This document shows positions 47,690 to 60,041 of a stretch of 64,000 bases of DNA, one piece after another. The notes beneath the pieces were generated by a model, which had not been told where the DNA came from, ran no database searches, and worked only from the letters and a program-made list of their open reading frames with translations. How positions within the stretch are numbered: position 1 is the first letter of the stretch; every line of letters begins with the position of its first letter. Made by a program: the position numbers and the translations under genes. Source of the DNA: Eulemur rufifrons (Eukaryota > Chordata > Mammalia > Primates > Lemuridae); the NCBI RefSeq assembly GCF_041146395.1, contig NC_090984.1:85447114-85511113 (forward strand), written 5' to 3'.

Positions 47690-47988
47690 TTTACTTATTT
47701 ATTTTAAAGACAGGTCTTGCTCTATCATCCAGTCTGGAGTACAGTGGAGTGATCATAGCTCACTGCAGCCTCAAACTCCTGGGCTCAAGTGATCCTCCTT
47801 GCCTCAGTCTCCCAAGTAGCTAGGACTACAGGTGCTCACCACCATGCCCAGCCAATATTTACATTTTTTCTAGAGACGGATTCTCGCTATGTTGCCCAGC
47901 CTGGTCTTGAATTCCTGACCTCAAGCAACCCGCCCACCTCAGCCTCCCAAAGTGCTAGTATTACAGGCGTGAGCCACTGTGCTTGGCA
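47690..47988 (-). mobile_element. Alu, old dimer
   Basis: Reverse-orientation dimer ending 'cactgtgcttggc'. Confidence 0.85.
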
Positions 47989-48353
47989 TATACTGGATTT
48001 CTGAAACTGGTGCACACACACACAAAAGTAAAATATCTAATATTTTATATTGATTTCATGTTGAAATAATATTGTGGATATATTGAGTTAAAATATATTA
48101 CTGAAATTAATTTTACCTGTTTCCATTTACTCTTTAACATGGTTATTAGAAATATTTAGATTGCATATTTGGCTCATGTTATATTTGTACTGGAAAACGT
48201 TGTCATGGTTTATGAGAAACTTTGATGTTCCAAATCATACCAATGAGAATGGAACATCTCATTCCTACTGGAAAGATCTGAGCCACGTAGGTCAATTTGA
48301 CACAGGGAAGCAGCCTCAGTTTCCAACCCAGAGCTTCACATAAGAGGTTTTCA

Positions 48354-48687
<334 letters not shown>

Positions 48688-48843
48688 GAATCCAAACAAT
48701 ATCTTTTTTGGGAAAGTTTTCCATGAAGAATCAACATTTATTTTTTCCGTGTTTACACGATACCTTGTGCCTTTATTATCATTAGATTGTAGCATATTAC
48801 GGAGATCAAAGTCGACCTGATGAGCTTGAACACCATGACTTTT

Positions 48844-48931
48844 TCCTCTTTTTTGTTTTTAATTTAAAAAGGGTGTTCCAGAGGGACACAGGGTGGGGCC
48901 ACATACTATAAACAGTGCCACAGGCTGCTTA
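48844..48931 (-). mobile_element. Short retroposed insert, source unknown
   Basis: 88 bp between a perfect 17-bp direct repeat, tgaacaccatgactttt, at 48,827-48,843 and 48,932-48,948. On the minus strand the insert ends in an A/T-rich tail. This is the shape of a small-RNA-derived retroposon, but I do not recognise the RNA. Confidence 0.7.
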
Positions 48932-48948
48932 TGAACACCATGACTTTT

Positions 48949-49380
48949 AAAAAAAACTAGTGTTTAGTTTAAATAAAATTCATATTCTCATGTCAATTCC
49001 AGCCTGAAATCATTTTTTTCTGTATATGCTAAATATACAAGTAGAAAGTTATATACTCAATTTAGCTATAAACATATGTGATTTCATTATCTACGTGATG
49101 TTAAATTCTTCTTTTGGAAGATAAATCTTTTTCTTTTTTAGTAAAAATATTAAATCATCTGTTTTAATTGTTAACCACATCAGAATCTGTGTATATTAGG
49201 ACTGTTCATTTTTGGAAATCTGTTGCAGTACAACAGACTTACCACGTGGTGGCACCCAAGAGCCGAGAAACCGGCCGAGAAAATACAGACTTGTTTTAGG
49301 CGTGTGTTCCTTTAGGCAGATAGCTCTCTTGTGGAGAGCAATGGGAAATAAACAGTGTTGTCTAAGGTAGTCATATTAAA
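48949..49380. other. Unassigned sequence
   Basis: A/T-rich; nothing recognised. Confidence 0.4.
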
Positions 49381-50160
49381 AGGATGCTGTGAATGTTCTA
49401 TGTCTCAGTCTGGGTGGTAGTTACATAGGTGAATGTATGTGTAAAAATTCATGAAGCTTTATACTTAAGATTTGTGAATTTTACTATATATGTTGTATGT
49501 CAATAAGAAATTTATGTGACTACAAATGAGAATCATTTTACATAAGCCATCTTAAAATTTCCTCTATTGTTGAACACAGTAACAAAAAAATTCAGAGGGA
49601 ATACTAGGTATTAGCAATCTTCCTAGACAGTATAAAACCATTTTATGATAGTTATTTTAGCTTATTGCAATATATTTAAAACTACTTAAAATTGTCAATG
49701 TAAGTTAAAACTGCAGTATCAACAGCACAACAGTGCAATGGATGAATAAATCATGGGTGTAATCACATATTGGAACATTATACAAAATGGGAATTAAGGA
49801 ACCACAGCTGCATCTATCAACATGGATGAATTCATAAATGCAATATTGGGTAAAAGAAACAAGTCACAAAGATCACTTGTATATAAACTTTTATATAAAG
49901 TTCAAAAGCAGTCGAAATAAACCATATTGTTTATCGTTGCATGCATAGGTGGCAAACCTAGAGAAATGCCAGAGAATGATTATCATGAAAGTCAGGACAG
50001 TGGTCACCATGGGAGGAGGAGGAAGGGGAGGCCATCTGAGGAGGGGAACACCAATGGCTTCTAAGGGACTGGTATAGTTCTACTATATTTCTTAACTTGG
50101 GTGGTGGTTACACAGGGAGCTACTTTGTAACTGCTTTTTAAGCATAAAAGAGATTTAAAA
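49381..50160 (+). mobile_element. Old L1 3' UTR relics
   Basis: Two stretches with typical old-L1 3' wording, e.g. 'gtctgggtggtagttacata' and 'cttgggtggtggttacacag', the repeated motif of old L1 tails. Confidence 0.6.
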
Positions 50161-50259
50161 GTAAAAGATCCAACAATCGGGTATTTTATGATCCAGAAAG
50201 CCCAGGGTTTTACCCGTTAGCAAACTAAAAGTAGTCACAGGCACTTGGAATTAAGTGTA

Positions 50260-50480
50260 AGGTTGCCAGATTTAGCAATTAAAAATACAGAACTACAGTG
50301 AATAAAAATACAGGATTGCAAGTCAAATGTGAATTTCAGATAAACAACAAATAATTTTCTAATATATCCCTATGCAATATCGGGTTCTGTGCAGTTTCTG
50401 AGACATATTTAATAAGAAGAACGATTCATTGTCTATCAGAAATAACCGGGCATCCTGTATTTTCTCTTGGAACCCGTAAT
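50260..50480. mobile_element. Palindromic non-autonomous DNA transposon relic
   Basis: Left end 'ggttgccagatttagcaatt' and 'taaaaatacagaac' mirror the right-end 'gggcatcctgtattttctct'. The interior is partly self-complementary. Family not named. Confidence 0.5.
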
Positions 50481-51040
50481 TTTGTGTTAAGTTGCACAGG
50501 CAGAAGCAGTTTGCAGTAGTTCAGTGAATGGAGTACCCAGAGGAGGCTCAAGGAAAGAGAAAAGGAGGAAGAAGAGAAGTCTTAAAATAAATTAGTCTGA
50601 CCCTAAATTCCTATGTGAATAAGGGTAAATGAATTTGCTGAGTTCAACCATTATAGCAATCATTCATAAGTAATGAATCTACGTAGTGTATTGAATAATT
50701 TCTATCAACAAAAGGCAATATCAGCAAATGTTCAAAAGAGCCATCAGTGTTTCTCCTAAAAATTGTCTCTCTCTCATTGAATCAGCCTGTCTTCTATTCA
50801 CTTTAGATGAAGACATTGTGGAAGACAGTCTTGATGATGCTCCTTGTATAATTAATGCTTTTCTAATTTGTAGCCAATGATTTGGAGTGAAGTTGCAAGG
50901 TAGTTTGTTTTGTTTTTCTTCTAGAAATGCATGTAATCTCCTGACTGTAAGCCAGGAACTGACTTAGGCCCAAAGGACAGGATAATGAGTGACACAGACA
51001 TAGTGCCTTCCTAGGTGACTCTGAGTCTAAGCCCTAGGGG
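50481..51040. other. Unassigned sequence
   Basis: Nothing recognised. Confidence 0.4.
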
Positions 51041-51048
51041 ACTATAAG

Positions 51049-51049
<1 letters not shown>

Positions 51050-51083
<34 letters not shown>
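51050..51083. repeat. (TG)n microsatellite
   Basis: An uninterrupted TG run of about 15 units. Confidence 0.95.
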
Positions 51084-51479
51084 TGTGTATGTATCACACA
51101 CTCATTAAAACATTATCTAACAATAGTGGATACATGCTGTTTGCTGCCCAGTATCCCTCCTACTTTTGGGAAACCATCCCTAACTTGAGGGGAGCCATGC
51201 AATCAGGGTTGTCAGGTGTCCACCTCTAGAGGGCACCATTCACATGTGCAAAGGGTAAAGTCAACACCCAGAAGAAACATCCTGGTGACATTGGGGAGTC
51301 TTGATTCAAGATGAACCTGCAACTACCCCCAGATTTCTCAGTTAAATTGAGCCAATAAATGTACCCATTTCTTAGGGTGGTTTCAGTTCTCTGTCATTTC
51401 TGCAGCATAAAGAATCCTAACTGGCTTAAAACAGTCTAGGAGGAAATACAAGATTTATTTCCTGTTCTCAACTTCCAGT

Positions 51480-52500
51480 TTCATCTCCTAAGATAATCAC
51501 TATTATGTTTTTTCCAGACGTATGCTCTATGCACATTGAAACAGACATTGCATAACATATGCCTTTTAATGCAAATAGCACACTACTAAATTCTGTGTAT
51601 GGTTTCCCCACTTGTTCTTTTTTAACTTATGTTGTATGAGACATCTTCATTTGTCAACATACAGATCCACTTCATTTTCTTTATGGATGCATAGTATTCT
51701 GTAAGTTGGATGTACTATCATCAATTTACTCTGTCTTCCATTGATGGAAATTAATTTTTTCCTCAATTTTTTACTATGACAAACATTACCTTTATACATA
51801 TATTTTTGCGCAACTATAACCAAAGGAAAAAAAATCCTAGAAGTGGATGCGCTCCAAGAGGATGTGCACTTAAAATTTTGCCCTCCAGAATGATTACAGT
51901 GATTTACACTCTTCTCAGAAATAGATGAGGATGTTTCTCCTCACCATTGCTAACACTGTGTTTTATCAAATTTAAGATATCTTGGGCGAGGCCCGGTGGC
52001 TCCCACCTGTAATCCTAGCACTCTGGGAGGCCAAGGCAAGAGGATTGCTTGAGCTCAGGAGTTCGAGACCAGCCTGAGCAAGAGCAAGAACAAGACCCCA
52101 TCTCTACTAAAAATAGACAAGTTAGCCAGGTGTGGTGGTGTGCACCTGCAGTCCCAGCTACTTAGGAGGCTGAGGCAGGAGGATTGCTCCAGCCCAGGAG
52201 TTTGAGGTTGCAGTGAGCTATCATGATGCATGCCACTGCCCTCTAAAAAAAAAAAAAAAGACATTTTGCCAGGATGATAGTGAAAAGCAGTATTGTTTTC
52301 TTGATTTGCATTTGTTTAATGAGTATATTACACACACAGCCATTATCTATTTAGGTTATTTTATAAATTTATTAACTATTTTACCATAAATTCCTCATTC
52401 ATATCTTTTGCTGATTTTTCCATTCTGTTATTTGCCCTTTTCTTAGTGTATTAAGAAAACAGCCCCTTTTCCCAGGTCTTAATATATTCTGTGTTGAATA
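51480..52500 (+). mobile_element. Old L1 3' region, split by an Alu
   Basis: Old-L1 3' UTR wording ('tatggatgcatagtattctg', then 'cattgatggaaattaatttt') continues on both sides of the Alu at 51,984-52,259. Confidence 0.6.
51984..52259 (+). mobile_element. Alu, older
   Basis: Dimer with a duplicated 'caagagcaagaacaag' and a poly(A) tail. Confidence 0.85.
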
Positions 52501-53700
52501 TTTTTTCCAAGCTTGTTGTTTGTTCTTTGGCCTTGCTTTATTTCTTAATTTCCTTTTCTTTTAAACATTTCAAGCATAAAGAAAACAAGAAGGAATTATA
52601 TAACGAGTGCTCATACACTAACCATCCAGTTTTAACATATTGTCATTTTGCAATAATTGCTTTAGCCATTTTTATTATTTATTTATTTATTTATTTTAAG
52701 GCTAGTCAAGTGAAGCAGTGGGAGTGGAGAGGAAACAAAGGAATCTGTAACCGGTTGTGATCAATTAGTTGTAAACACCACTGCACTGGGACCAGCCACT
52801 TCCGCCCTTTCTTAAAATAAAAACATGGTACAGATACAATTGAAGCTCTTTTATACCCTTTCTGATTCCATTTCTTTCTGTCTCTCCCCAGGGGTAACTA
52901 CCACGTTGAACAAGATGTGCATGTATTTTTGGAGATCTGTTATAGGCTGAAATCCCTCTCCCATGCACCCAAGGTTTAAATATTTTCCTTTGTCTTCCAG
53001 GAAAAAAAGAAAATAACAAAAAGACAAAAAATAACAAATTGATTGTTAACAGTTATTGTTAAATCACAACAGGATCTGCAAGCATGTTTTTAAGAGAGAT
53101 TAATTTCACATTATTGCAGTAGGAAGGCTTGCAAAGTTCCTCTGAGAAGCTGTTCACAAACTGTGCAGCCTCCTGATTAATGTTGCTAATAAAAATCAGA
53201 GAAAGACCTGCCCATCAGACTTGCTTCATGTAAGGTCATTGAGTTATGATGAGATGGCATCATCATAATTTATTTCAACCTCAGGAGAGATTTTTTTTAA
53301 AGCCATAATACCTCTTTCTATCTACTTTGAAGCAGACATTGGTTGGCATCAAAAGCCCTCCATGTCTGCTTCTGCAAACGGTGACAGTCGAGAGGTCTGG
53401 GGATGTTAAGGTCTACTTGGACCTATGAACAATGAAGAAACTTCATAAGCAGAGTGATAAAACCAATGCGGCCCTGTCTGAACATTTTTTTTTTTTTCAA
53501 ACTCTCACTCTTTGCTGATGTCTGAACATTTTTGAAGACAGAATTAAAAGAAAGTTTTAAAAAAAACATTTTGAATGGTCTCTAGTCTTTTGATAGTCTG
53601 AGACTTCTTCCTAATTGCTTATTTTTAAAGGAACCCAAATTAGGCCTAATCTAAACAAAGGAGTCACCTCGGATTTTGACAGGCACCTTAAGCAGTATAA
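52501..53700. other. Unassigned sequence
   Basis: 52,580-52,680 resembles an old L1 3' fragment. The remainder is not recognised. Confidence 0.4.
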
Positions 53701-55158
53701 AACGGGTCTTCAAAAAGTTAATGGAAATGCATATTATGAAAAAAACTGTGCATGGATTTCAAAATTTTTTTGCACCAAAATAAACCCGTACATGTCTGAA
53801 CAGTTTGAGCCACTAAGAAGGATAAGACATCAGTTTGGGCAGTACACAGTGGCTCACACCTGTAGCCACAGCCACTTGGGAGGCTGAGGCAGGAGGATCA
53901 CCTGAGCCCAGGAGTTTGAGGTTGCAGTGAGTTATGGTGACAAAATTTGACTCTAGCCGGGGCAACAGAGCAAGACTCTGACTCTGCCCCCCCCCCACAC
54001 ACACACACAGAAAAAGGACATGGATTTGAAAATAGCCCCCAATCAAAGCAACAGGAAATTCTGCTAAAATTGAAGCTAGAATAAGCATTGAATTTATGGT
54101 GAAGCTTGGGTGGAAGAATAGGGAAATCACTGATGCTGTATGCAAAGTTTATGGGGACAATGCCCCAAAGACATCAGCAGTTTACAAATGGTAGCTCATT
54201 TTAAGAAGAGACGAGACAATGTTGAAGATGAAGCCTGCAGCGGCAGACCATCTACATCAATTTGTGAGGAACAAATTAATCTTGTTCTGCCCTGATTAAA
54301 GAGGACCTGGTAACGAACAGCGGAAACAATAGCCAACACCATAGACATCTCAACTGGTTCAGCTTACACAACTCTGACTTAAAAATTAAAGTTGAGCACA
54401 CTTTACACTTGATGGGTGCCAAAATCATTGCACCCAGATCAGCTGTAGATAGAGAAGAGCTTTCAATGGAAATTTTAAACAAGCAGGATCAGGATCCTGA
54501 GGCATTTCTCCAAAGAATTGTAATAGGAGATGAAACGATGAAACGTGGCTTTACCAGCACAATTCTGAAGAGAAGTCAAAATCAAAGCACTGACTACTAA
54601 GAGGTGGATGTGGTCCAGTCAAAGCAAAAGCAGGCTGGTCAAGAGCAAAGGTGATGGCAATAGTGTTTTTTGATGCTCAAGGCATTTTGCTGGTTGGCTT
54701 TCTGGAGGGCCAAAGAATGATAACATCTGCTTATTATGAGAGTGTTTTGAGAAAGTTAGCCAAAGCTTTAGCAGAAAAGCACCCAGGAAATCTTCACCAG
54801 AGAGTCCTTCTCCACTGTGACAATGCTCCTACTCATTCTTCTCATCAAACAGGCACAATTTTGCAAGAGTTTTGTTAGGAAATCATTAGGCCTCCACTTT
54901 ACAGTCTTGATTTGGGTCCTTCTGAGTTCTTTTTGTTTTCCAATCTTAAAAAACCTGTAAAGAGCACCCATTTATAATGTAAAACAGACTGCATTGACAC
55001 GGTTAAATTCCCAGGACCCTCAGGAGTTTAGGAATGGACTAAATGGCTGGTATCACCACTTATAAAAGTATCTTGAACTTGATGGAGCTTACATGGAGAA
55101 AGTTTACACTTTTTATTTTTAATTCCATTTTTCCATGAACTTTTTGAAGTCCCTTGTA
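53701..55158 (+). mobile_element. Mariner-family DNA transposon relic with both inverted ends
   Basis: The left end 'ttcaaaaagttaatggaaa' (53,709 onward) is the inverted copy of the right end 'ttccatgaactttttgaa' (about 55,131-55,148). Between them a decayed transposase is readable in pieces: a central part with an Asp-containing IVIGDETM segment near 54,520-54,540; FFDAQGILLVGFLEGQ at 54,666-54,715; and HCDNAPTHSSHQ with the second catalytic Asp at about 54,816-54,850. An Alu-related monomer is inserted at 53,838-54,008. Many stops make it dead. It belongs to a different mariner subfamily from the one at 21.5 kb. Confidence 0.85.
53838..54008 (+). mobile_element. Alu-related monomer inside the mariner
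   Basis: One Alu arm from 'gggcagtacacagtggctca' to a C-run followed by a (CA)n tail at 53,988-54,008. Confidence 0.8.
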
Positions 55159-55779
55159 CTTCTATGGTTTTATGCTTTTCCCACAGATCCATGTTTCTTT
55201 GAAAATTTTTATAGTATATTTTTATAAAATTTTAAAGTTTATATAAATTGCATCAGACTGTGCCTATCATTCTGGAATTCAACATTGTTATTCAACATGT
55301 CTTCAAAATTTATCCATTGACTATGTGCTTCTCATATATTATTTTTATATTTCAAAAGTTCAAAATTTTAAAATACATAATTAATATATAATTGCAACTT
55401 GAAAATGACAAGACAGAAAAATTTTACAGAATATTTAAATTAAAAAGTCTTAGTGCAGTTAAGTAAAATATTCAAACATATATTGCTATCACATGCATAT
55501 TAAGAAATGTCTCAAGTTACTATAGAAACTTACATAATACTATTAAATATTACTAAAGTATTTAATATTTAGTTATTTGGCCTCAAATTCAACATCCTTT
55601 AAATTATAGGTATTAATATTAATATTTCTTTAAACTAAATTTCAGTATAAATTTTGAATGTGGAACCAGCAGACAATCTTATGTAATCTGACACTCAATG
55701 AAACCAAGCTCTAAATATTTCTGAAGGCAGACAAATATTTGTTTTAAAAGTCAAAAACTTATCAGGAGCTCTGTTTTTC
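55159..55779. other. Unassigned A/T-rich sequence
   Basis: Nothing recognised. Confidence 0.4.
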
Positions 55780-56123
55780 TTTCTTTCTTTCTTTTTTTTT
55801 TTTTTGGAGACAGAGTCTTGCTCTTTTGCCCTGGATAGAGTGCCATGGCGTCAGCCTAGCTCACAGCAACCTCAAACTCCTGGGCTCAAGCAATCCAACT
55901 GCCTCAGCCTCTGGAGTAGCTGGGACCACAGGCATGTGCCACCATGCCCGGCTAATTTTTCTATATATATTTTTAGCTGTCCAGATCATTTCTTTCTATT
56001 TTTAGTAGAGACGGGGGGTCTCGCTTTTGCTCAGGCTGGTCTCGAACTCCTGAACTCAAACAATCCACCCGCCTCGGCCTCCCAGAGTGCTAGGATTACA
56101 GGCGTGAGCCACCACGCCCAGCC
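55780..56123 (-). mobile_element. Alu, strepsirrhine type, at the left edge of block C in copy 2
   Basis: Reverse-orientation dimer preceded by a (TTTC)n run. Its last base abuts the first base of homology with 15,695. Confidence 0.92.
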
Positions 56124-58300
56124 TACAATTTCTTTATCGTGATAAAAAGAGAAGGACCTAAGTTATGTCCAATAGGGAATTAATGAATATAATAGGGAAT
56201 AGGGAATTAATGCAGTATATTTCATATGTCCACTTAATTTAATTTTATGCATCTGTTAAGTTGGTTATGAAGCTTATGTAGAAATAAGAGAAGTGCTTAT
56301 AAAAGTGAAGCGACAGGAACAAACCTATGTTCATGCTATGATTACAACATTATAAAATGAATATGAGTGGGGAAAAAGTTCCAAAAGAAAATACGCCAAA
56401 TGCTAAGAGTGGCTGTGTTACGATGAAGGATTTTTCTTTATCGTCCTTATGTCTTTCAGTGTGTTTAAAATTACTTTTACAATGAAAACAATGACAATTA
56501 CAAAGGTTGGAGATAAAAAGCTTCCTCGCTGGCCCTCTGATTTGAATATAAAGTATTAAAAACCCATTTTATATTCATCATTAACAAATCTGTAGGCTTC
56601 TACAGACTTTAACAGTTTGAGATTGTCAACCTCAAAGTGTATCTACTTTCTGGTAGGTATTCCTGCCATGATTTGCATGGAAAGGCATGACAGTCAGAAG
56701 GGACTCTTCCATCCTCTTCAGTTTACAAATTGGATCGCTGAAGCTCAGCCCTCAGCCCTCTTAGTAGCAGAACCAAGACTGGGACCCAAGTTTGCTAGGC
56801 TATCGAACAGTATCTAATCCCATTTATAGCTTCGGGTCCGCCCTGAGTATTAATAAACTTGTCAGGTCTGTTGACTGCACCCTGGCGTCACTCCCGTTCT
56901 GGCTGGCCTGTGGGTTTGACTCCCTTTCCTGCAGTCATGCTCAAGCTCTATCGCTCTGTCACGCCGCGACCCGAGAGGCTTAGCCCTGATCTCCCTTTTC
57001 ACGTTCCCCCTTCTCGCCCCCATTATCCGGCAGGGGGCGCTGCGACCCCCCTGGTTCCCTGGCCCCTCCCCCCGGCCAACCGTCGATTGGGCCGGCGCGT
57101 GACGTCACGCCGCTTTAGCCACACAAATGGGTTTCGGGGCGAGCGTTGGGCTCCGCCTCAGCTGTGGGGAGCTATCCCGGCTTCCAGCCGCCGCCGGCGT
57201 AGCGGGCTGGTGCATCCCCGGGCAGGCCCGGGCCCGGGCCGGAGCGCAGGTGGGTCGGGGCCGGAGTGGGGCGTGGCGTGAGGGCGGCGCGGCTGGGGTC
57301 CCGTGGCGGCCACGGTTGCCGCTCCGGGGCGCCCGGGGGGTGGGGGCGGAGGCGCGGCCGGTGCCCGCAGGTCTGGGGCTTGCGGCCGCCCGGCGCGTGC
57401 GGAGTAGGGGCCCGGCGGCCTGCGCCTTCTGGGCTGCCCTCAGCCGACGCACGCGTCCGGCGCTAAGCGTCTCCGGGGGCCACGGAGGGTTCCGCGGGCC
57501 GGCGGGCGGGAGCGGGGTCCCGGGTCGGGGTTGAAGCCGAGGAGATCACTGATAGGTCTTGAGCAGGCACCGGACCGGCGCTCCCACCCGCGATACCGCG
57601 CGGGTGAGGAAGTAGGGCTCTGGGTGGGGGTCGCCTCGGCCCTGTCGCACCCGGCCACTGTGTCCGTCTCTGCCCCAGCGCAGGTGAGCTGGCGCTTGTC
57701 CTTAACCTTCCTCGGGGACGGGGCAGGACGAGGGTCGGATGCTTCCCTGGCCTGGGCGGGCGCCAGTCTGCTGCGGTTCGGCCCCAGTCCGCGATTAAGT
57801 CATAATAATACTGTGGGTCCGCGTGTCTGTGACGTCAGGGGTTTCCAGGCGATGGGCCGTGATGTCACTGCAGGCCCGGGCTGGGACCTGAGCGCGCGGA
57901 AGGGCCAGGAGGACCAGCAGGGGAGGAAAAGGAAGTTCGGTCCTCTGTCAACGCCTGGGATCGTAACGGGTTTGAATGGAAAGTTGTTTGATACTGGCGT
58001 TTTACAATTTTAATGTAATAGCTATCAAGGTCTTTAACTTAATTTTAAACTAGGACCGTTATTACAGTTAAATATGAGACACATTTGATTTAGAAAAATC
58101 TAAGGTAGGAGGCTTTGGGGGAGGGGTTGGGTGTGTAATGTAAATGCCTTTTATGAAGCTGAACTTAGTTGGATGGCTTAAAAAATAGAACCAGTTGGTG
58201 TATTGATAATTCGGTTTGCTTTACTTTTTTTGTGTGTGTTAGACATTACCTGCTACAGCATTTTTTGTTAGCAAATGGCCAGGAGGAGGGAGTCGGATTT
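56123..58300 (+). repeat. Duplication block C (copy 2), contains the CpG island
   Basis: Counterpart of 15,695-17,875. Confidence 0.9.
56980..57980 (+). promoter_or_regulatory. CpG-island promoter, copy 2
   Basis: Same elements as copy 1: inverted CCAAT at 57,086-57,090, CRE TGACGTCA at 57,100-57,107 and 57,830-57,837, and GC boxes. The candidate exon ends with GCGCAG|GTGGGT at about 57,250. It differs from copy 1 by a one-base deletion near 57,222 and a few substitutions around 57,324-57,380. Downstream of it the DNA runs 6 kb to the window end without a recognised exon. If the recalled human gene order holds, this is the better candidate for the resident FBXO34-type promoter, since it is the copy that faces away from the galectin fragment. 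Confidence 0.72.
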
Positions 58301-58307
58301 CAAATGA

Positions 58308-58602
<295 letters not shown>

Positions 58603-59757
58603 CAGAGGCTGCCCTAAAGGAACTTTTTGTATTGTAAAGGGGAGGGGGGGTTTGAATTAATGCAACATTCTTCTTAAATAATAATTACCTGATGATTTAA
58701 TTGATCCAGGTCGTCCCTGTCCTACCCCGTGCTACCATGGATAATTGAGCGTTTTCTATGGCTTAGAGCTCAGCAACAAGCCTTTTTCTTGCTTTCTTAC
58801 TGAGACTGGGCCATAACTTAGTATAATAACATATCCCCGAACTGCCGGTCAGGAATGGTAACTAAAATTTTGTCTGTAGTACTTTGAAATATGAAATTAC
58901 AGAATTTCTAGAAAGTGATTTGTGTATGAATATTATTTTTCTTCCAAAGCTTTTAAAAAGGCATAGGCTGGGAGAGAAGCTAGTCATTTGCTATACTGAC
59001 CCTCTTCAGGTATTCCAGCATATCAATACTTTCATTTCTTCTCTGTAGAATTATGCAAATAGTATCTAGTTCAGAAGGTAGAAAGCTTAAAATTCGAAGC
59101 TATAATTGCATTTGGTGTCTTCAGCTGGAAGTTTTGCTAGGAGGCCTCAATCCTTTCTCACTGACCTTGACTTGTAGTGGTAGGATTTTTGTTTGTTTTC
59201 TCAATACTTCCTGCTCTTTAAAGGTGATTGATAACATAGTGTCTCCAGGATTTCCTTTTTGGGGGGGGGGGGTCGAGGTTAAGCCCCTTTATAGAGGGGA
59301 ACAGGGAACAAAAAAGGACGTAGAACCATGAGATCCGATGTCTTCCGCCGGCAGGGACCTCCCAGCCTTTGCAGACTCGGAAAAAAGCCTCCAGGATTTT
59401 CTATCAACATGCAGATGGAATTTATGCCCATTAATGCAGGAAATGAAATAAAAAATTTACCCCTGTTAATTACTGTTAGACTTGATTGGAAGTTCATACA
59501 ACAAGGCTTTTCTGTAAATCTTATTTTGATCCTCACTAGTCTTGGGAGTTCGACAACATTGTGTGTACTACTGAAAGTTATTCTTTTTTTTTTTTTTTTC
59601 CTTTTAAGAAATTGGGAATTGTATGGTGACAACGTTGAGTGAAGGCTCTAAAGATGACATTTGAGCCTTTGGAAAGACTGATAGATACTTGACTTAACGT
59701 GAAACTGCTGATATTGGGGATGTTGATCAATCTACTCTTTAAGATGAAAGGACCTTG
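58603..59757. other. Copy-2-only sequence, unassigned
   Basis: Contains a G-run at about 59,261-59,271 and two overlapping opposite frames at 59,279-59,642 without family features. Confidence 0.4.
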
Positions 59758-60024
59758 GGGTGGGGGGAGGGGATGGGTGCATACCTATGTGATGAGTGCA
59801 CTGTCTAGGGCATGGACACACTTGAAGCTCAGACTTGGAGGGGGGGATGGGGGGGCATGGGCAATATATATAACCTGAACTTTTGTACCCCCATAATAAG
59901 CTGAAATAAAAAAAAAAACAACAAACAACAACAAAAAAGAACCAGTTTAAATCAACTTAAAATTATGAAAATAATTTTTAATGTAAAAATCTTCTAATAA
60001 AACCGTGACCCTATAAAAAAAAAA
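59758..60024 (+). mobile_element. L1 3' end with a 3' transduction
   Basis: A perfect 17-bp direct repeat, aagatgaaaggaccttg (59,741-59,757 and 60,025-60,041), flanks it. It holds a short G-rich lemur-type L1 3' UTR ending 'ataagctgaaataaa' plus poly(A) (about 59,905-59,918). About 95 bp of non-L1 sequence follows, with its own AATAAA at 59,996-60,001 and a second poly(A) from 60,015. Confidence 0.88.
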
Positions 60025-60041
60025 AAGATGAAAGGACCTTG

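Larger units (their letters stand above)
46955..48190 (+). mobile_element. DNA transposon-like relic, split by a Tigger element and an Alu
   Basis: 'ccaccagccacgtgtggcta' at the left and 'attgatttcatgttgaaata' with 'ttttacctgtttcca' at the right belong to one common primate MER element whose name I am not sure of. Inside it lie the Tigger relic (47,058-47,509) and an Alu (47,690-47,988). Confidence 0.5.
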
